Shown: piece after piece, positions 34,210 through 44,352 of the stretch | How positions within the stretch are numbered: the first letter of the stretch is position 1 | Layout of the letters: every line of letters begins with the position of its first letter | Assembly: GCF_008868155.1 (NCBI RefSeq) | Contig: NZ_WBKR01000013.1 | Coordinates: forward strand, 1 to 60,124 | Length of the DNA stretch: 60,124 nucleotides | Origin: Micromonospora sp. ALFpr18c | Lineage (GTDB): Bacteria > Actinomycetota > Actinomycetes > Mycobacteriales > Micromonosporaceae | Direction of reading: 5' to 3' | Translations under genes and position numbers: made by a program | The notes under the pieces: model-generated | What the model was told of the DNA's origin: nothing | What the model saw: only the letters and a program-made list of their open reading frames with translations | Databases searched by the model: none

Positions 34210-37200
34210 TCACGACCAGCCGTCGGTGAGGACGCCCAGGATGACCGGCACGGCGTCGTCTCCCACGGTGGTGGCGAGGGTGGCCACCCGCACCGGACCG
34301 GAGGCGAAGACCAGCCACCCGTCGCGTCGTACCGGGGTCAGCGCCACCGGCGCGTGCTCCGGCAGGCCGATCTGACCCAGGCAGGCCAGGACCGCCTCGA
34401 TCCGGGCGCCGGCGCTGTCGCGGTCCTCGCCGGGACCGTCGACCAACTGGTCGAGCAGCGTCGCGTGCCGGCCCAGGACCGCCGACCACTCGTCCGCGGC
34501 CCGCGACGGCACCGGCCGCACGTCGGCACCGACCTGGGCGAAGGCCGCCACGGCGAGGCGGAGGCCGGCACCGTGGCTGACCGCCACCGACCGCTCACCG
34601 ACCTTCTCCGGACGCCCGTCGCCGTCGTGGCGCAGCGACACGGCGTGCCCGAGGGCGCGACCGACCGCCAGGGCGTCCGGGTCGTCGGCGGTTCCGTCCG
34701 GTTCGACGGCGACCGCCACGGTGGCGCCGATCAGGTCGCCCAGGGTCCGCTCCAGGTAGGAGCCGAGCAGCGGCGCCACCCACGGACCCCGGCCGTCCTT
34801 CTTGCGGACGGCCCGCAGGTGCAGACCCTCCCACCGCTCGACGACCTCGCCGGTGCCGTTTCGCAACGCGATGTCGTAGACGTAGGTGTCACCGTCGCGC
34901 TCCCGCTCGGTGGCGCAGTAGCGCAGCGGCCCGTCGGTGCCCAGCCGTGGCCCGGCCGGGTACAGCCGCTCGATGGCCACCGGCAGCAGCGTGGCGTCCG
35001 GAACGCAGACCTGGTTGCCGTGCATCAGCGCGTCCCGGACCCCCGGGTCGCCGAGCAGCAGGGTGCCCGGCAGGTACGCGCTGAACCAGTCCGTGTCGGG
35101 CACGGCCGCCACGTCGGCGTCGACGTCGCGGGCCGCGGCCCGGTGGAAGCCGCGCAGCCGCTGGAAGCGCGCCCCCTGGAAGAGGGTGCCGCCGTACAGG
35201 TCCCGGGCCGGGTCGAGCGGCACCGGCGGCAGGTCGTCGGCGACCTGCTCCGGCGGGCCGGCCGGCGCCGGTGCCTCGACGAAGCGCAGCACCGCCTCGA
35301 AGTGGTCGGCGGCGAACCCGGTGTCCGCGGCGCGGATCACCGCCCGTACGGTGTCGTCGCTGGTGACCAGTGCCGCGATCCGGATGGTGGTGCTGCTCAG
35401 CGGCGGCACCACGATCGGTCGGGCGAAGCGGGCCTGCTCGATGACGGGTGTCTCGTCGCGACCGGTGACGGCCATGGCCGCCTGCGCCATCGCCTCCATG
35501 CCGAAGACCGCCGGGAACAGCAGGTTGCCGTCGAGGAGGTGGTCGGGCAGGTAGAGGTCGCTACCGGCGGTCAGTTCGACGTCGGTGACCAGCTCCACAC
35601 CGTGGTAGCGGACCTGGGGCCGGTCGACGAAGCGCAGCAGGGGCAGCTCCGGCTCCTCGAAGCGCAGCGTGTCGAGACCGTCGGCCCGGCCGCTGGCCAC
35701 CACCACCGGTGGGGTGTCCGGGTCGGTGACCAGTCGACGCAGCATCGCCACGCCCTCGTCGGGGGTGATCGGCGTGATGCCGTCGCGGGTCAACGACTCG
35801 ACGACGGACAGCCGCTCCCCCATGCCGACGCCCGACCAGACCGACCACTCCAGACAGATGGACCGGCAGTTCGGGTGGGCGTCGGCGAAACGGCGGGTCT
35901 GCTCGGCGAGCCGGTCGTTGGCCGTGGCGTAGTGCGCCTCGCCCCGCAACCCGGCCCGGCCGATGATGCTGCCGAAGGTGACCAGCAGCTTCAGCCTCTC
36001 CGGCTCGATGGCGTCCAGGACGGCGGCGAGCCCGCCGACCTTGGGTGCCAGCGCACCGTGGAAGGCGTCCATGGTCAGCGAGGTGAGCGCCGCCGGCTCG
36101 TTGCGCCCGGCGCCGTGCAGCACACCGGTGACCGGGCCGAGCTGACGCTGGGCCTCGTCCACGGCGGCCTGGACCGCGAGCGGATCGGTCACGTCGGCCT
36201 GGAAGTACGCGGCCTCGACGCCGGCGGCGGCGAAGCGTTCCAGGTTGGCCGACAGCTCCGCGTCGCCGGCGAGGTCGGAGCGGCCCAGGACCGCCAGCTT
36301 GGCTCCGGCGTCGACGGCGAGGGCGAGCGCGCACTCGGCGGTGATGCCCTTGCCGCCGCCGGTGACCAGCAGCACGTCACCCTCGGTGAGCGGGGCGTCG
36401 GTACGGGCCGGAGCGATCGGCAGGGCCCGCAGGACCTGCTCCCGACGTACGCCCGAAGGGTCGTAGTGGACCTCTCGGTAGCCCTCGGTCGCCGCGACCT
36501 CGGCCAGCACCCGCTCGGCGGCGTCGAGCCCCGCCGGCAGCTGCACCACCGTGGTCCGGATCCGGGGTGCCTCCAGCCGCAGGGTGCGAGCCAGGCCGCT
36601 GGCACCGAGGCCGTGCTGCACCACGACGAAGCGGTCGCCCGCCCCGTCGGCCAGGATCACCTGTGCCCCCTGCAGAGCCGTGTTGAGCTGCTCCGCGGTG
36701 CAGTCGGCCGGCAGCCACACCAGGACGCCACCGCCCACGCCGCCGGTGGCCAGCGCCTGGCGGACCTGCTCGGCGCGCGGGTCGGTGTGCCCGCCGAACA
36801 GCTGCCACGTCCCGGCCGGCTCGGCCGGACCGGGGGTCGGCGCGGGTGTCTCGGCCAGGTCGACCGCGAAGGCCCGGATGAAGGTGTCCACGCCGGCCAC
36901 GGACACCGGCTGCGCCAGGTCCTCCATCAGGCCGGTGCCGATCAGGGTGTCCAGCGCCTCGGCGACCTCCCGCACGGTCGCGGTGGCGACGTTGGTGGGC
37001 AGCCGGGATGGGGGCACGCCGAGGCGTTCCGCGGCCTGGTTGACCACCTGACTGACCGTGATCGAGCTGAGGTGCAGGTCGTCGAGGAGTCGGCTGTCCT
37101 CGCGTACCATGTCCAGCGGCAGCTCGGCCCGCTCGGCCACGAGCTGGCGCAGCGTCATCGCCGCCGACTCACCGGTGGGCGCGTCACCGGCCGCCGGGGC

Positions 37201-39954
37201 GGCCTCGACGGCCCGCTGCTGCGACTCGGGCAGCGTCACCTCGGGCACCGTCTCGCAGGGGCTGGTGAAGAAGGTGAACTCGTCGGTGTCCTTCAACGGT
37301 CGGATCAGCCGGCCGTCGAAGAGCTGCGGGTGCACCCGAGCGGCCCCGACGACGTACGTCGCCGCGGCCACCCGCAGCACGCTGGCGACCGTCTCGTCGT
37401 CGGTGTCGAACGCCACCGTCGGCACCGACACGTCGCCGCGGGCCAGGTCGGACAGGATGCGTCCGGGCCCGACCTCGACGAGCAGATCCACCTCCTTCGC
37501 CGCCAGCGCGACGGCCTGCGTGAACAGCACCGGATCGGTGATCTGGTCACGCAGCAGGGCGGCGACGTCGGTGTCCGGCGGCAGTTCGGCGCCGGTCACG
37601 GTGGAGATCACCTGCCGGTTCGGCGGGTTGAAGCGCTCACCGGCGAGGTACCCGCCGAACGCCTCGGCCGCCTCGGCGACCAGCGGCGAGTGGAAGGCGT
37701 GCGAGACCCGCAGTCGCTTTCCGGCGACACCGGCCGCCTCGGCGCGCTCCAGCACCCGCTCGACCGCGTCGACCGGACCGGAGACGACGGTCTGCCGCTG
37801 GCTGTTGTAGCCGCCGATGACCACCGGGTCCTCGCCGAGAAGTCGGCGTACGGTCTCCGGGTCGGCCGGAATCCCGGCCATCGTCCCGTCGGGCCGGCCG
37901 TGCTCGGCCATGGTCCGGCCCCGCGTGGCGGCCATCCGCAGCACCGACGCCAGGTCCATCACCCCGGCCCAGTGCAGAGCGGTGAGTTCACCGAGGCTGT
38001 GCCCGACCGCCACGTCGGCCTCGATGCCGAGCGCGGAGAGCACGCTGAGCCCGGCCACCGACCCGGTGACGATGCGGGGCTGGGCGACCTCGGTGGCCAC
38101 CACGTCACCGGTGGGCAGCGCCGCCTCGGTGACGATCCGGTCGGCCTGGGTGAACCGGCGCCGCAGCGCCTGCGCCGGCCGTCCACGACCGGTGCCCTGC
38201 CCGGGAAAGAGGAAGCCGACCCGGGCGGTGCCCCGGGCATGGCCGAGGAAGGCCCGTCCGTCCACGGCGTACAGCCGGGTCTCCCCGGCCTGCAGGGCGG
38301 CGTGCACCCTGAGCAGCTGGCGTTCGGCGTCCTCCGGCGAGCGGGCCACCACGGCGGCCCGGTACGGCCGGTCGCCCAGCTCCCGGTAGAGGCCGGCGGC
38401 CAGGTCACCGAGTTGCGCGTAGGAGAGCCTGATCACCTGCGCGGCGAGGGTGCCGATCCGCTCGGCCAGCTCGGCCGGGGTGTCGGCGTCCAGCGCGAGC
38501 AGTTCCACGTTCTGCGTCCGGGATGCCATCGTGCGGGTCCGGGCGTCCGGGGAGCGGCGGGCGTTGTCCTCGCCCTGCAGGACCAGGTGGGTGTTGATCC
38601 CACCGAACCCCATGGCGGTGATCCCGGCGCGCAGCGGCGCGTCGGCCGGCCACGGCTCGGCGGCGGGGAGCACCCGCAGCGTCGCGTCGGCCGAGGTGAG
38701 CACGTCATGTGGGTCCTCGCACCCGACGGCCGGCGGCAGCACCTGGTGATGCACCGCGAGGACGGCCTTCAGCAGGCCGGCGACGCCGGCGGCGGCCTTG
38801 GTGTGCCCGATCATCGCCTTGATCGAGCTGATCGCGGCCGGTGTGCCGTTGGCGCCGGCGGCCCGGCGGGCTGCCGTCAACGCCCGCAGTTCCGTGGCGT
38901 CGCCCACCTCGGTGCCGGTGCCGTGCCCCTCGAACAGGGCGACGGTCTCGATGCCGAAGCCGGCACGCTCGTACGCCCGGCGCAACGCCAGCCGGTAGCC
39001 GTCCTCCTCCGGGCGGGTGATGCCGCCCTTGCCGTCGGAGGACACGCCCCAGCCGGCGATCGACGCGTAGATCCGTCGGCCCTGCGCCACCGCGTCCTCG
39101 TGTCGCATCAGGACGACCATGCCGCAGCCCTCGCCCGGCCAGAAGCCGTTCGAGCCCCGGTCGTAGACCTTCATCTCGCCGCGGGCCAGCGCGCCGGTCT
39201 TGGCGAAGCCGATGATCTCGAACGGGTCGATCGACAGGTCGACCCCGCCCGCGACGGCGACGTCCAGTTCGCCGTCGGCCAGGCCTCGGCAGGCGGTCAG
39301 CACCGACAGCAGCGAGGAGGAGCAGGCGCCGTCGACGGTGTAGCCGCCGCCCTTGAGGTCGAAGTAGTTGCAGATCCGACCGGCGATGGTGTTGGACAGG
39401 CCGCCGGCCAGGGTGTCCTCGTCGATCTCCGGGAACGGCGCCTTGTAGCGGCCCTCCAGGGTGCCGAGGAAGTCGGCGAGCTGGTCGTCGTCCCAGCCCT
39501 GCTCGCGCAGGGCCGCGCCGACGGTCCGCCGGACGTACGGCCAGCGCAGCCGCAGCACGTTGGCGCGGGCGAACTCACCGGTGAGGGTGTTGCCCACCAC
39601 CACGCCGGTCCGCTCGCGGGGCAGGTTCTCCCCCATCGGGAAGCCGGCGTCACCGAGGGCGGAGGCGGCCACGTCGAGGGCCAGCCAGTGGGTGAGGTCG
39701 GTGGACCGGTACGTGCTGCCGGCGATGCGGAACTTCACCCGGTCGAACTCGTACCCTTCGATGACGGCGGCGTTGCGGGCGTAGAACCGGTCCGGGGCGC
39801 TGCGGTCGGCGTCCCAGTAGTCGGCCAGTCGCATCCGCTCGTCCGGCAGGCGGCGGAAGGCCCGCCGTCCGGTGACCGCGTTCTCCCACAGTTCCCCGGG
39901 GGACGCGGCGTCGGGATATCGGCACGCCAGGCCGACGACGGCGATCCTGCTCAT
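34210..39954 (-). CDS. pksE: Enediyne iterative type I polyketide synthase (KS-AT-ACP-KR-DH-PPTase-like)
   Basis: A 1914-residue enediyne PKS of standard length. The KS has its nucleophile in VDGACSSSLL (C211) with EGHGTGTEVGD and IGHTKAAAG; the AT has VGHSLGE (S653); the ACP has DDLHLSSITVS (S963/S964); the KR starts near 1195 (LLVTGGGKGITA); the DH has PDHLLDGNLLFP (H1472) and GDPGVRDALMHGNQ (D1641). It builds the linear polyene iteratively. The C-terminal PPTase domain (about 1790-1914) is degenerate: it reads VGADVRPV (D1811 kept, expected Glu is R1813) and RIEAVLACLGQ (expected W, E, K are E1853, A1857, Q1861). Self-pantetheinylation therefore looks impaired. The ATG at 39954 overlaps the UnbU stop (ATGA). 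Confidence 0.97.
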   Translation of the reverse strand: MSRIAVVGLACRYPDAASPGELWENAVTGRRAFRRLPDERMRLADYWDADRSAPDRFYARNAAVIEGYEFDRVKFRIAGSTYRSTDLTHWLALDVAASALGDAGFPMGENLPRERTGVVVGNTLTGEFARANVLRLRWPYVRRTVGAALREQGWDDDQLADFLGTLEGRYKAPFPEIDEDTLAGGLSNTIAGRICNYFDLKGGGYTVDGACSSSLLSVLTACRGLADGELDVAVAGGVDLSIDPFEIIGFAKTGALARGEMKVYDRGSNGFWPGEGCGMVVLMRHEDAVAQGRRIYASIAGWGVSSDGKGGITRPEEDGYRLALRRAYERAGFGIETVALFEGHGTGTEVGDATELRALTAARRAAGANGTPAAISSIKAMIGHTKAAAGVAGLLKAVLAVHHQVLPPAVGCEDPHDVLTSADATLRVLPAAEPWPADAPLRAGITAMGFGGINTHLVLQGEDNARRSPDARTRTMASRTQNVELLALDADTPAELAERIGTLAAQVIRLSYAQLGDLAAGLYRELGDRPYRAAVVARSPEDAERQLLRVHAALQAGETRLYAVDGRAFLGHARGTARVGFLFPGQGTGRGRPAQALRRRFTQADRIVTEAALPTGDVVATEVAQPRIVTGSVAGLSVLSALGIEADVAVGHSLGELTALHWAGVMDLASVLRMAATRGRTMAEHGRPDGTMAGIPADPETVRRLLGEDPVVIGGYNSQRQTVVSGPVDAVERVLERAEAAGVAGKRLRVSHAFHSPLVAEAAEAFGGYLAGERFNPPNRQVISTVTGAELPPDTDVAALLRDQITDPVLFTQAVALAAKEVDLLVEVGPGRILSDLARGDVSVPTVAFDTDDETVASVLRVAAATYVVGAARVHPQLFDGRLIRPLKDTDEFTFFTSPCETVPEVTLPESQQRAVEAAPAAGDAPTGESAAMTLRQLVAERAELPLDMVREDSRLLDDLHLSSITVSQVVNQAAERLGVPPSRLPTNVATATVREVAEALDTLIGTGLMEDLAQPVSVAGVDTFIRAFAVDLAETPAPTPGPAEPAGTWQLFGGHTDPRAEQVRQALATGGVGGGVLVWLPADCTAEQLNTALQGAQVILADGAGDRFVVVQHGLGASGLARTLRLEAPRIRTTVVQLPAGLDAAERVLAEVAATEGYREVHYDPSGVRREQVLRALPIAPARTDAPLTEGDVLLVTGGGKGITAECALALAVDAGAKLAVLGRSDLAGDAELSANLERFAAAGVEAAYFQADVTDPLAVQAAVDEAQRQLGPVTGVLHGAGRNEPAALTSLTMDAFHGALAPKVGGLAAVLDAIEPERLKLLVTFGSIIGRAGLRGEAHYATANDRLAEQTRRFADAHPNCRSICLEWSVWSGVGMGERLSVVESLTRDGITPITPDEGVAMLRRLVTDPDTPPVVVASGRADGLDTLRFEEPELPLLRFVDRPQVRYHGVELVTDVELTAGSDLYLPDHLLDGNLLFPAVFGMEAMAQAAMAVTGRDETPVIEQARFARPIVVPPLSSTTIRIAALVTSDDTVRAVIRAADTGFAADHFEAVLRFVEAPAPAGPPEQVADDLPPVPLDPARDLYGGTLFQGARFQRLRGFHRAAARDVDADVAAVPDTDWFSAYLPGTLLLGDPGVRDALMHGNQVCVPDATLLPVAIERLYPAGPRLGTDGPLRYCATERERDGDTYVYDIALRNGTGEVVERWEGLHLRAVRKKDGRGPWVAPLLGSYLERTLGDLIGATVAVAVEPDGTADDPDALAVGRALGHAVSLRHDGDGRPEKVGERSVAVSHGAGLRLAVAAFAQVGADVRPVPSRAADEWSAVLGRHATLLDQLVDGPGEDRDSAGARIEAVLACLGQIGLPEHAPVALTPVRRDGWLVFASGPVRVATLATTVGDDAVPVILGVLTDGWS

Positions 39955-40964
39955 GCCGGTACCGCCTCCTTGTGCGAGTTCGGCTCCGCGGCGACGAGGG
40001 GCCCGGTGCCGGTGGAGATCGAGGCGGGCAGGCCGCCCGCGGTGCCCCCGCCGTCGGCGGCCTCCCGCTGCAAGCGGACCTTGTTGGAGATGTGCAGGGC
40101 CCACAGGTACAGGCCGCGGATGAGGCAGACCGTGGCGGTGGCGAAGAAGAGCCCGTACGCGATGCCCGCGCCCGTGATCAGCCCGTAGACGGTGGCCACG
40201 CCGGCGCCGAAGGCGACCTGCGAGGCGGGGCTGGACGGGCTGGTGCCCGGGTCGGTGATCATGTAGTTCGTGAACAGCACGAACGCCACGCTGGTCATCA
40301 TGCCCAGGGCACCCAGGATGGCGGTGTCGAGGATGAGCCCGCGTACCACGGCCTGCAGTGCGAACGCGGACAGCCAGCCGAGGATCAGCCACATCCGGTT
40401 GGTGAGCTTCGCGTTGAGCATGGTCCCGGCGGTGATGATGATCGCCGGGATCAGCCAGTCGCCGATCGCGGTGGTGTGCTCGGTGAAGTGGTACGGCGGG
40501 GCGATGCTGGCCCAGGGGAACAGGATCAGGATGACCGCGATACCGAAGTTGGACGGGTTCATGTAGTGCCGCAGCCGGCCCCGGACGGGTGCCCGCAGGA
40601 TCCACTTCGCGGCGATCGCGACGGTGACCCCGAACATCATCACCCAGACCCGGTCGTTGACGTAGGTCAGCATGTTCACGGCCAGCGAGGTGATGTGCGC
40701 GGGGAGGAGGAACTCCATGAACCCGCGCTTGCCGCCGCCGAGGAAGCGCGGGGCGCGACCCTCGGCCCGGGCGCCGATGGCCTCGAGCACGATCTCGACG
40801 GTGTACCCGGTGGCGAGTGCGATGAAGGGCCACAGCCAGGGCTGCTCGAAGCCGAGATAGGTGTAACCGACGATGTTGAAGATCGTGATCGACATGGCGA
40901 AACGCCGTAGAGCAGTCGTGATCTTGGCGTCGTGCCGGATGGGGTTGGTCGTGGTCTCGGCCAT
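39951..40964 (-). CDS. unbU: Enediyne cassette membrane protein UnbU (E5-like)
   Basis: A 337-residue integral membrane protein with roughly eight to nine hydrophobic helices. It is distantly related to the RnfD/NqrB electron-transport subunits (for example HYMNPSNFGIAVILILFPW and TNYMITDPGTSPSSP, the latter like the flavin-attachment region S/T of that family). UnbU is part of the conserved enediyne cassette; electron transfer to core-forming steps or transport are both suggested in the family, and neither is proven. The ATG at 40964 follows AGAGG at 9 nt and comes 5 bp after the UnbV stop. Its own stop overlaps the PksE start, so the three are translationally linked. Confidence 0.92.
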   Translation of the reverse strand: MAETTTNPIRHDAKITTALRRFAMSITIFNIVGYTYLGFEQPWLWPFIALATGYTVEIVLEAIGARAEGRAPRFLGGGKRGFMEFLLPAHITSLAVNMLTYVNDRVWVMMFGVTVAIAAKWILRAPVRGRLRHYMNPSNFGIAVILILFPWASIAPPYHFTEHTTAIGDWLIPAIIITAGTMLNAKLTNRMWLILGWLSAFALQAVVRGLILDTAILGALGMMTSVAFVLFTNYMITDPGTSPSSPASQVAFGAGVATVYGLITGAGIAYGLFFATATVCLIRGLYLWALHISNKVRLQREAADGGGTAGGLPASISTGTGPLVAAEPNSHKEAVPA

Positions 40965-40969
40965 GTCCG

Positions 40970-42919
40970 TTACCTCTCGTTGGCCTGCGAGCCGAGCTGC
41001 ACGTCGTGCCAACCCGGGGTCAGCTGAAGGTCCTGCTTGCGAATCTGTCCGGTGCGGTCGCGCCAACAGAGGCTGACCTTCACCGGGCCGGTGACGTTGG
41101 CGCCCAGCCCGATGTGCACCTCGTTGCTGCGCTTGCCGGAGTGCCCGCCGCCACCGTCCACCTTGGAGACCAGCGTGCGGCCGTCGGGCGTGGTGACGGC
41201 GACCTGGGCGCCGACGGCGGGCGAGCCGCGGCCGGCCGGGTCGGCGGACTGGTGGGTCAGACGCAGGCCGAGGAAGGCCCCCGCGGTCGGACTGGTGTTG
41301 CGGTAGAAGATCGGCTCCGCCCACTGTCGGGCGACGGCGAGGTCGAGCCGGCCGTCACCGTCGGAGTCGCCGGTGGCCAGCCCCCGGGTGGGTACGGGGA
41401 TGTCCAGCCCGATCTCGGGCGCGATGTTGACGTACCGGCCGTCCTCACCCCGGACGAACAGGTGCAGCCGCTGGTTGCCGCCAACGTCGTCGCCGGCGCG
41501 CACGTTCGGCCACCAGGCCGGGTTGTGGACCAGGGTGTCGTTGGTGGTGGCCAGCTCCTGGAGCTGGGGCCAACGGTTGACCTCACCCCGGACGAAGCCG
41601 GTGGCCTGGGCGATGGCGAGCCGGCCGCCGTTGTCGAAGTCGGCCATCTTGACGTCCCAACCCCAGCCCGACCAGGCCAGGCCCAGATCCGCGCTGCGGT
41701 CGTCGAACGGAGCGTCACCGCCGCTGAAACTGGTCTTGACCTCACCCTGGTTCTTCGCGGCGTTGATGAACGCGTAGTTGCTCTCGTGGATGCCGAACGG
41801 GGTGGTGATGTTGCTGACGAACAGGTCGTACAGCCCGTCGCCGTCGATGTCACCGAAGTCGGCGCCCATCCCCTTGAAGGAGTCCTTGCCGAGCACCTTG
41901 GACTTCGGGACGGTCGGGCCGCGAACCCCGTCGACCAGGACGAACTCGATGTTGCCGGGGGTGGAGCGGTTGTAGAGCAGCCGGTCCGGGCCGAAGTCGT
42001 GGGCCAGGTACAGCTCGGGCAGCAGGTCGCCGTCGATGTCGGCGGCCGACGCGCCGAGGGCCCAGCCCTTGGAGACGTCCCGGGGGATCACGTTGTTGAC
42101 CCGCTGGAAGGTGGCGGTCGGCTCGGCGCCGGCGGCGCCGCCGGTCCACCGGAAGACGTAGTCCTCGCCACCGTTGATGCCGTTGGACATCGAGTCGTTC
42201 ATCTCCACCCCGCCGTCGACCGTGTCGTCGAGGACCGGGCTGTGCGGGAAGTAGTTGCCGATGTAGATGTCGACGTGGCCGTCCCCGTCGAAGTCGTCGA
42301 CCGCGACCGCGTTGGTGTTCCACAGTGGTCCGCTGTACTCGCCGGCACCGACGCCGGGCACCAACTCGACGGCACGGAAGGCGGTGTTGCCGAGGGCGAG
42401 GGCCCCGCCCCGGGCGAGGAAGAGGATCGGCGTACGGCCCCAGTAGTAGACCAGCAGGTCCATCCGGCCGTCCTCGTTGAAGTCACCCGGTGCGCAGCCC
42501 ATCGGCGCGGTGATCCGACTGATCGGCAGTGGCGTGGGGTCCAGCGCGAACGGCTGGTACCGCTGCTCACCCCTGCCCGGTGTCGGCGTGACGATGCTCT
42601 GGTCGGTGCGGGGATCGGTGACGCAGAGGTCGTTGGCCAGGCCGTCGCCGTCCAGGTCGTTCATGGCGATGCCGGCACCTACGGAGGAGATCCAGGCGTC
42701 GATGTTGGTGTAGGCCTTGTTGACCTTCCGGACGGACTGCTGGACAGCCCCGGAGGGCAGGGCGATTCCCATGGGCTCGAACGCGTACCGGGACGCCAGC
42801 CCTGTCCGCTCCGCCGCGGAGGCGCTGGGCAACCGGACGGCGAAGAACATCCCGACCACGAGTGCGAGGCCGATGAACCCGGCGAGCTGCCGGCGCAGCA
42901 AGCCAAACGTCGCTGACAT
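40970..42919 (-). CDS. unbV: Enediyne cassette secreted FG-GAP protein UnbV (E4-like)
   Basis: A 649-residue protein with a signal-type N-terminus (LLRRQLAGFIGLALVVGMFF, then SASA). It holds several FG-GAP/VCBS calcium-binding repeats, seen as NDLDGDG, GDFNEDGRMDLL, DDFDGDGHVDIYIGN, ADIDGDLLPELYLA, GDIDGDGLYDLFVSN and GDSDGDGRLDLAVA, and a C-terminal ASPIC/UnbV domain (about residues 550-640, with SADPAGRGSPAVGAQVAV). It should be exported and fold as a beta-propeller. UnbV is one of the marker proteins of enediyne clusters, with an unproven role. The ATG at 42919 follows GGGAGG at 9 nt. It heads the UnbV-UnbU-PksE-TE-reductase-P450-OMT operon. Confidence 0.95.
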   Translation of the reverse strand: MSATFGLLRRQLAGFIGLALVVGMFFAVRLPSASAAERTGLASRYAFEPMGIALPSGAVQQSVRKVNKAYTNIDAWISSVGAGIAMNDLDGDGLANDLCVTDPRTDQSIVTPTPGRGEQRYQPFALDPTPLPISRITAPMGCAPGDFNEDGRMDLLVYYWGRTPILFLARGGALALGNTAFRAVELVPGVGAGEYSGPLWNTNAVAVDDFDGDGHVDIYIGNYFPHSPVLDDTVDGGVEMNDSMSNGINGGEDYVFRWTGGAAGAEPTATFQRVNNVIPRDVSKGWALGASAADIDGDLLPELYLAHDFGPDRLLYNRSTPGNIEFVLVDGVRGPTVPKSKVLGKDSFKGMGADFGDIDGDGLYDLFVSNITTPFGIHESNYAFINAAKNQGEVKTSFSGGDAPFDDRSADLGLAWSGWGWDVKMADFDNGGRLAIAQATGFVRGEVNRWPQLQELATTNDTLVHNPAWWPNVRAGDDVGGNQRLHLFVRGEDGRYVNIAPEIGLDIPVPTRGLATGDSDGDGRLDLAVARQWAEPIFYRNTSPTAGAFLGLRLTHQSADPAGRGSPAVGAQVAVTTPDGRTLVSKVDGGGGHSGKRSNEVHIGLGANVTGPVKVSLCWRDRTGQIRKQDLQLTPGWHDVQLGSQANER

Positions 42920-43295
42920 GAACTCAAGACCTCCCGTTTGTGACGGACTCGTCGGAGCGACCCACCGCGCGTCGCGGTGGCGTACCGGCCCGGGCCGGTC
43001 GGATCGCGGGCCGCGCCCGGCACCTGCGGTGTCGCCGGCCGGCCCGGCCCCGACCGGAGGCGGTCGACAGGCGACCGGTCCGGCGGCCGGGACGACCCGG
43101 ACGAGGTTCGGTGCTGCCGCCCGCCCTGCGGGGGACGTGTCAGCAGATCCTCACAGGACGCCCGAACCCGGGCTACTCGAAAATTGCTGAGCATTGTCGT
43201 ACATCGAATTGATGACACATCTAGATAATGCGTCCCAGGGACGGGACTCAGTTTTCGATAAAGACTCGCCAGATCACCGCGACGACTATGTGGAA
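42920..43295. other. 376-bp promoter region of the PKS operon
   Basis: Between the UnbL stop and the UnbV start, both on the minus strand. The left two-thirds is GC-rich without coding signs. The right third (about 43170-43295) is markedly AT-rich for this genome and carries two small palindromes. No gene seen. Confidence 0.6.
43202..43226. promoter_or_regulatory. Palindromes in the PKS operon promoter region
   Basis: CATCGAATTGATG (43202-43214, CATC-N5-GATG) and ATCTAGAT (43219-43226, perfect) lie close together in the AT-rich stretch about 290 bp before UnbV. They are possible regulator sites or promoter elements; no confident -35/-10 pair was assigned. Confidence 0.35.
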
Positions 43296-44282
43296 TTACT
43301 CCACAACAGCCCTGTCGAAATGCCGACGGATGTTCGTGCGCCAAATCTCGTACGGCGGGACCGGCCCCCCGGAGTCGGCCCCCGGAGCGGTGCCGTCGGC
43401 CAGCGCGACGGCAGCCGACACGGACAGGTCGGTCAGCGCGGCGGCGGCCACCGCCGAGTGCGGGGGCACGAAGCCCGCGTGCACCCGAGCCCGCATGGCG
43501 AACACACTGCCCAGCGCCAGCTCCGGCGCGTGCCGGCCGGCTCGGCGGCGCAGGGCCGCGAGGTCGTCCGCACCGCACCCACCGGCGAAGGTGGCGGCCA
43601 AACCGACACCGCTGAACAGGTCCGCCTGCCGTTGCGGGGCGAAGCGACGCACGGCGGCGTCCACGTCCTCCACCCGGGCGCCGTGGATGAACCACAGTGC
43701 CCGGCCGATCCCCTGGTCCACCGCACGGCCGAAGTAGTCCGGCCTCCCCTGCCAGGCGTACGGCGCGGGCACCCGCTGCTGGTCGACCCACGTGCCGACG
43801 TCGAAGTAGGCCAGGTCGAAGCCGTAGCCGTCCACCGCCAACCAGGTCATCGTCGGATGGAACGGGCCCGGCTCCAGGTCGGGCACCACCTTGCGCCACA
43901 ACGGTCGGGGCAGCCGCGCCATCGCGAAGCCGATCCCGATGTAGGCCAGGAAGAGGTGTGGCGCACCCGGGCCGAGCAGCAGCTCACGGGTGCGTCGTCG
44001 GCGACCGGCGCCCATCGCGTCCAGCACGGTGAAGGCCATCGTGACGCCCTCGTACGCGAAGCCACGCATGCCGTCGTCGACCAGCTCGACCCGGTCGCGC
44101 ACCTCGGTGAGGTCGCGGGCGTCGATGCCCCACTCGAAGCCGCACACGACGGCCCGGGGAATCGCCTCCAGCCGCGCGGTGGCGGGCGACGCCGGCCCGG
44201 GGAAGCCTCGGCGGGCGAAGCTGACCTCACTCAACGCCGGTGCCAGCGCGAGCCTGCGCAACGAGCCCAGAACGGTGGACAT
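43296..44282 (-). CDS. unbL: Enediyne cassette DUF1702 protein (UnbL/E3 type)
   Basis: A 328-residue DUF1702 protein. Family blocks visible are GMRGFAYEGVTMAF (about residues 75-88), HLFLAYIGIGFAMARLPRPLW, VDQGIGRALWFIHGA and DLFSGVGLAATFAGG. The family is one of the defining groups of the enediyne cassette (UnbL) and is of unknown reaction. No membrane segment or signal is evident, so it is probably cytoplasmic. The ATG at 44282 is preceded by GGGAGG at 6 nt. It is downstream of the AhpD-like gene in the minus-strand operon. A second DUF1702 gene lies at 49451-50401; the two share the same ordered motifs but are clearly diverged. Confidence 0.92.
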   Translation of the reverse strand: MSTVLGSLRRLALAPALSEVSFARRGFPGPASPATARLEAIPRAVVCGFEWGIDARDLTEVRDRVELVDDGMRGFAYEGVTMAFTVLDAMGAGRRRRTRELLLGPGAPHLFLAYIGIGFAMARLPRPLWRKVVPDLEPGPFHPTMTWLAVDGYGFDLAYFDVGTWVDQQRVPAPYAWQGRPDYFGRAVDQGIGRALWFIHGARVEDVDAAVRRFAPQRQADLFSGVGLAATFAGGCGADDLAALRRRAGRHAPELALGSVFAMRARVHAGFVPPHSAVAAAALTDLSVSAAVALADGTAPGADSGGPVPPYEIWRTNIRRHFDRAVVE

Positions 44283-44352
44283 GTTTTCCTCCCGGACAGC
44301 GACGGACAGGACGGACGCCCGCCGCCGGCGGGCTGCCGACGGCGGGCACGGG

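Noticed and set aside
34354..40188. Very long plus-strand open frame (1944 codons) antisense to PksE
   Set aside because: Its peptide is rich in Arg, Gly, Gln and His with no motif, as expected from the complement of a GC-rich gene. The opposite strand has all PKS domains in frame.
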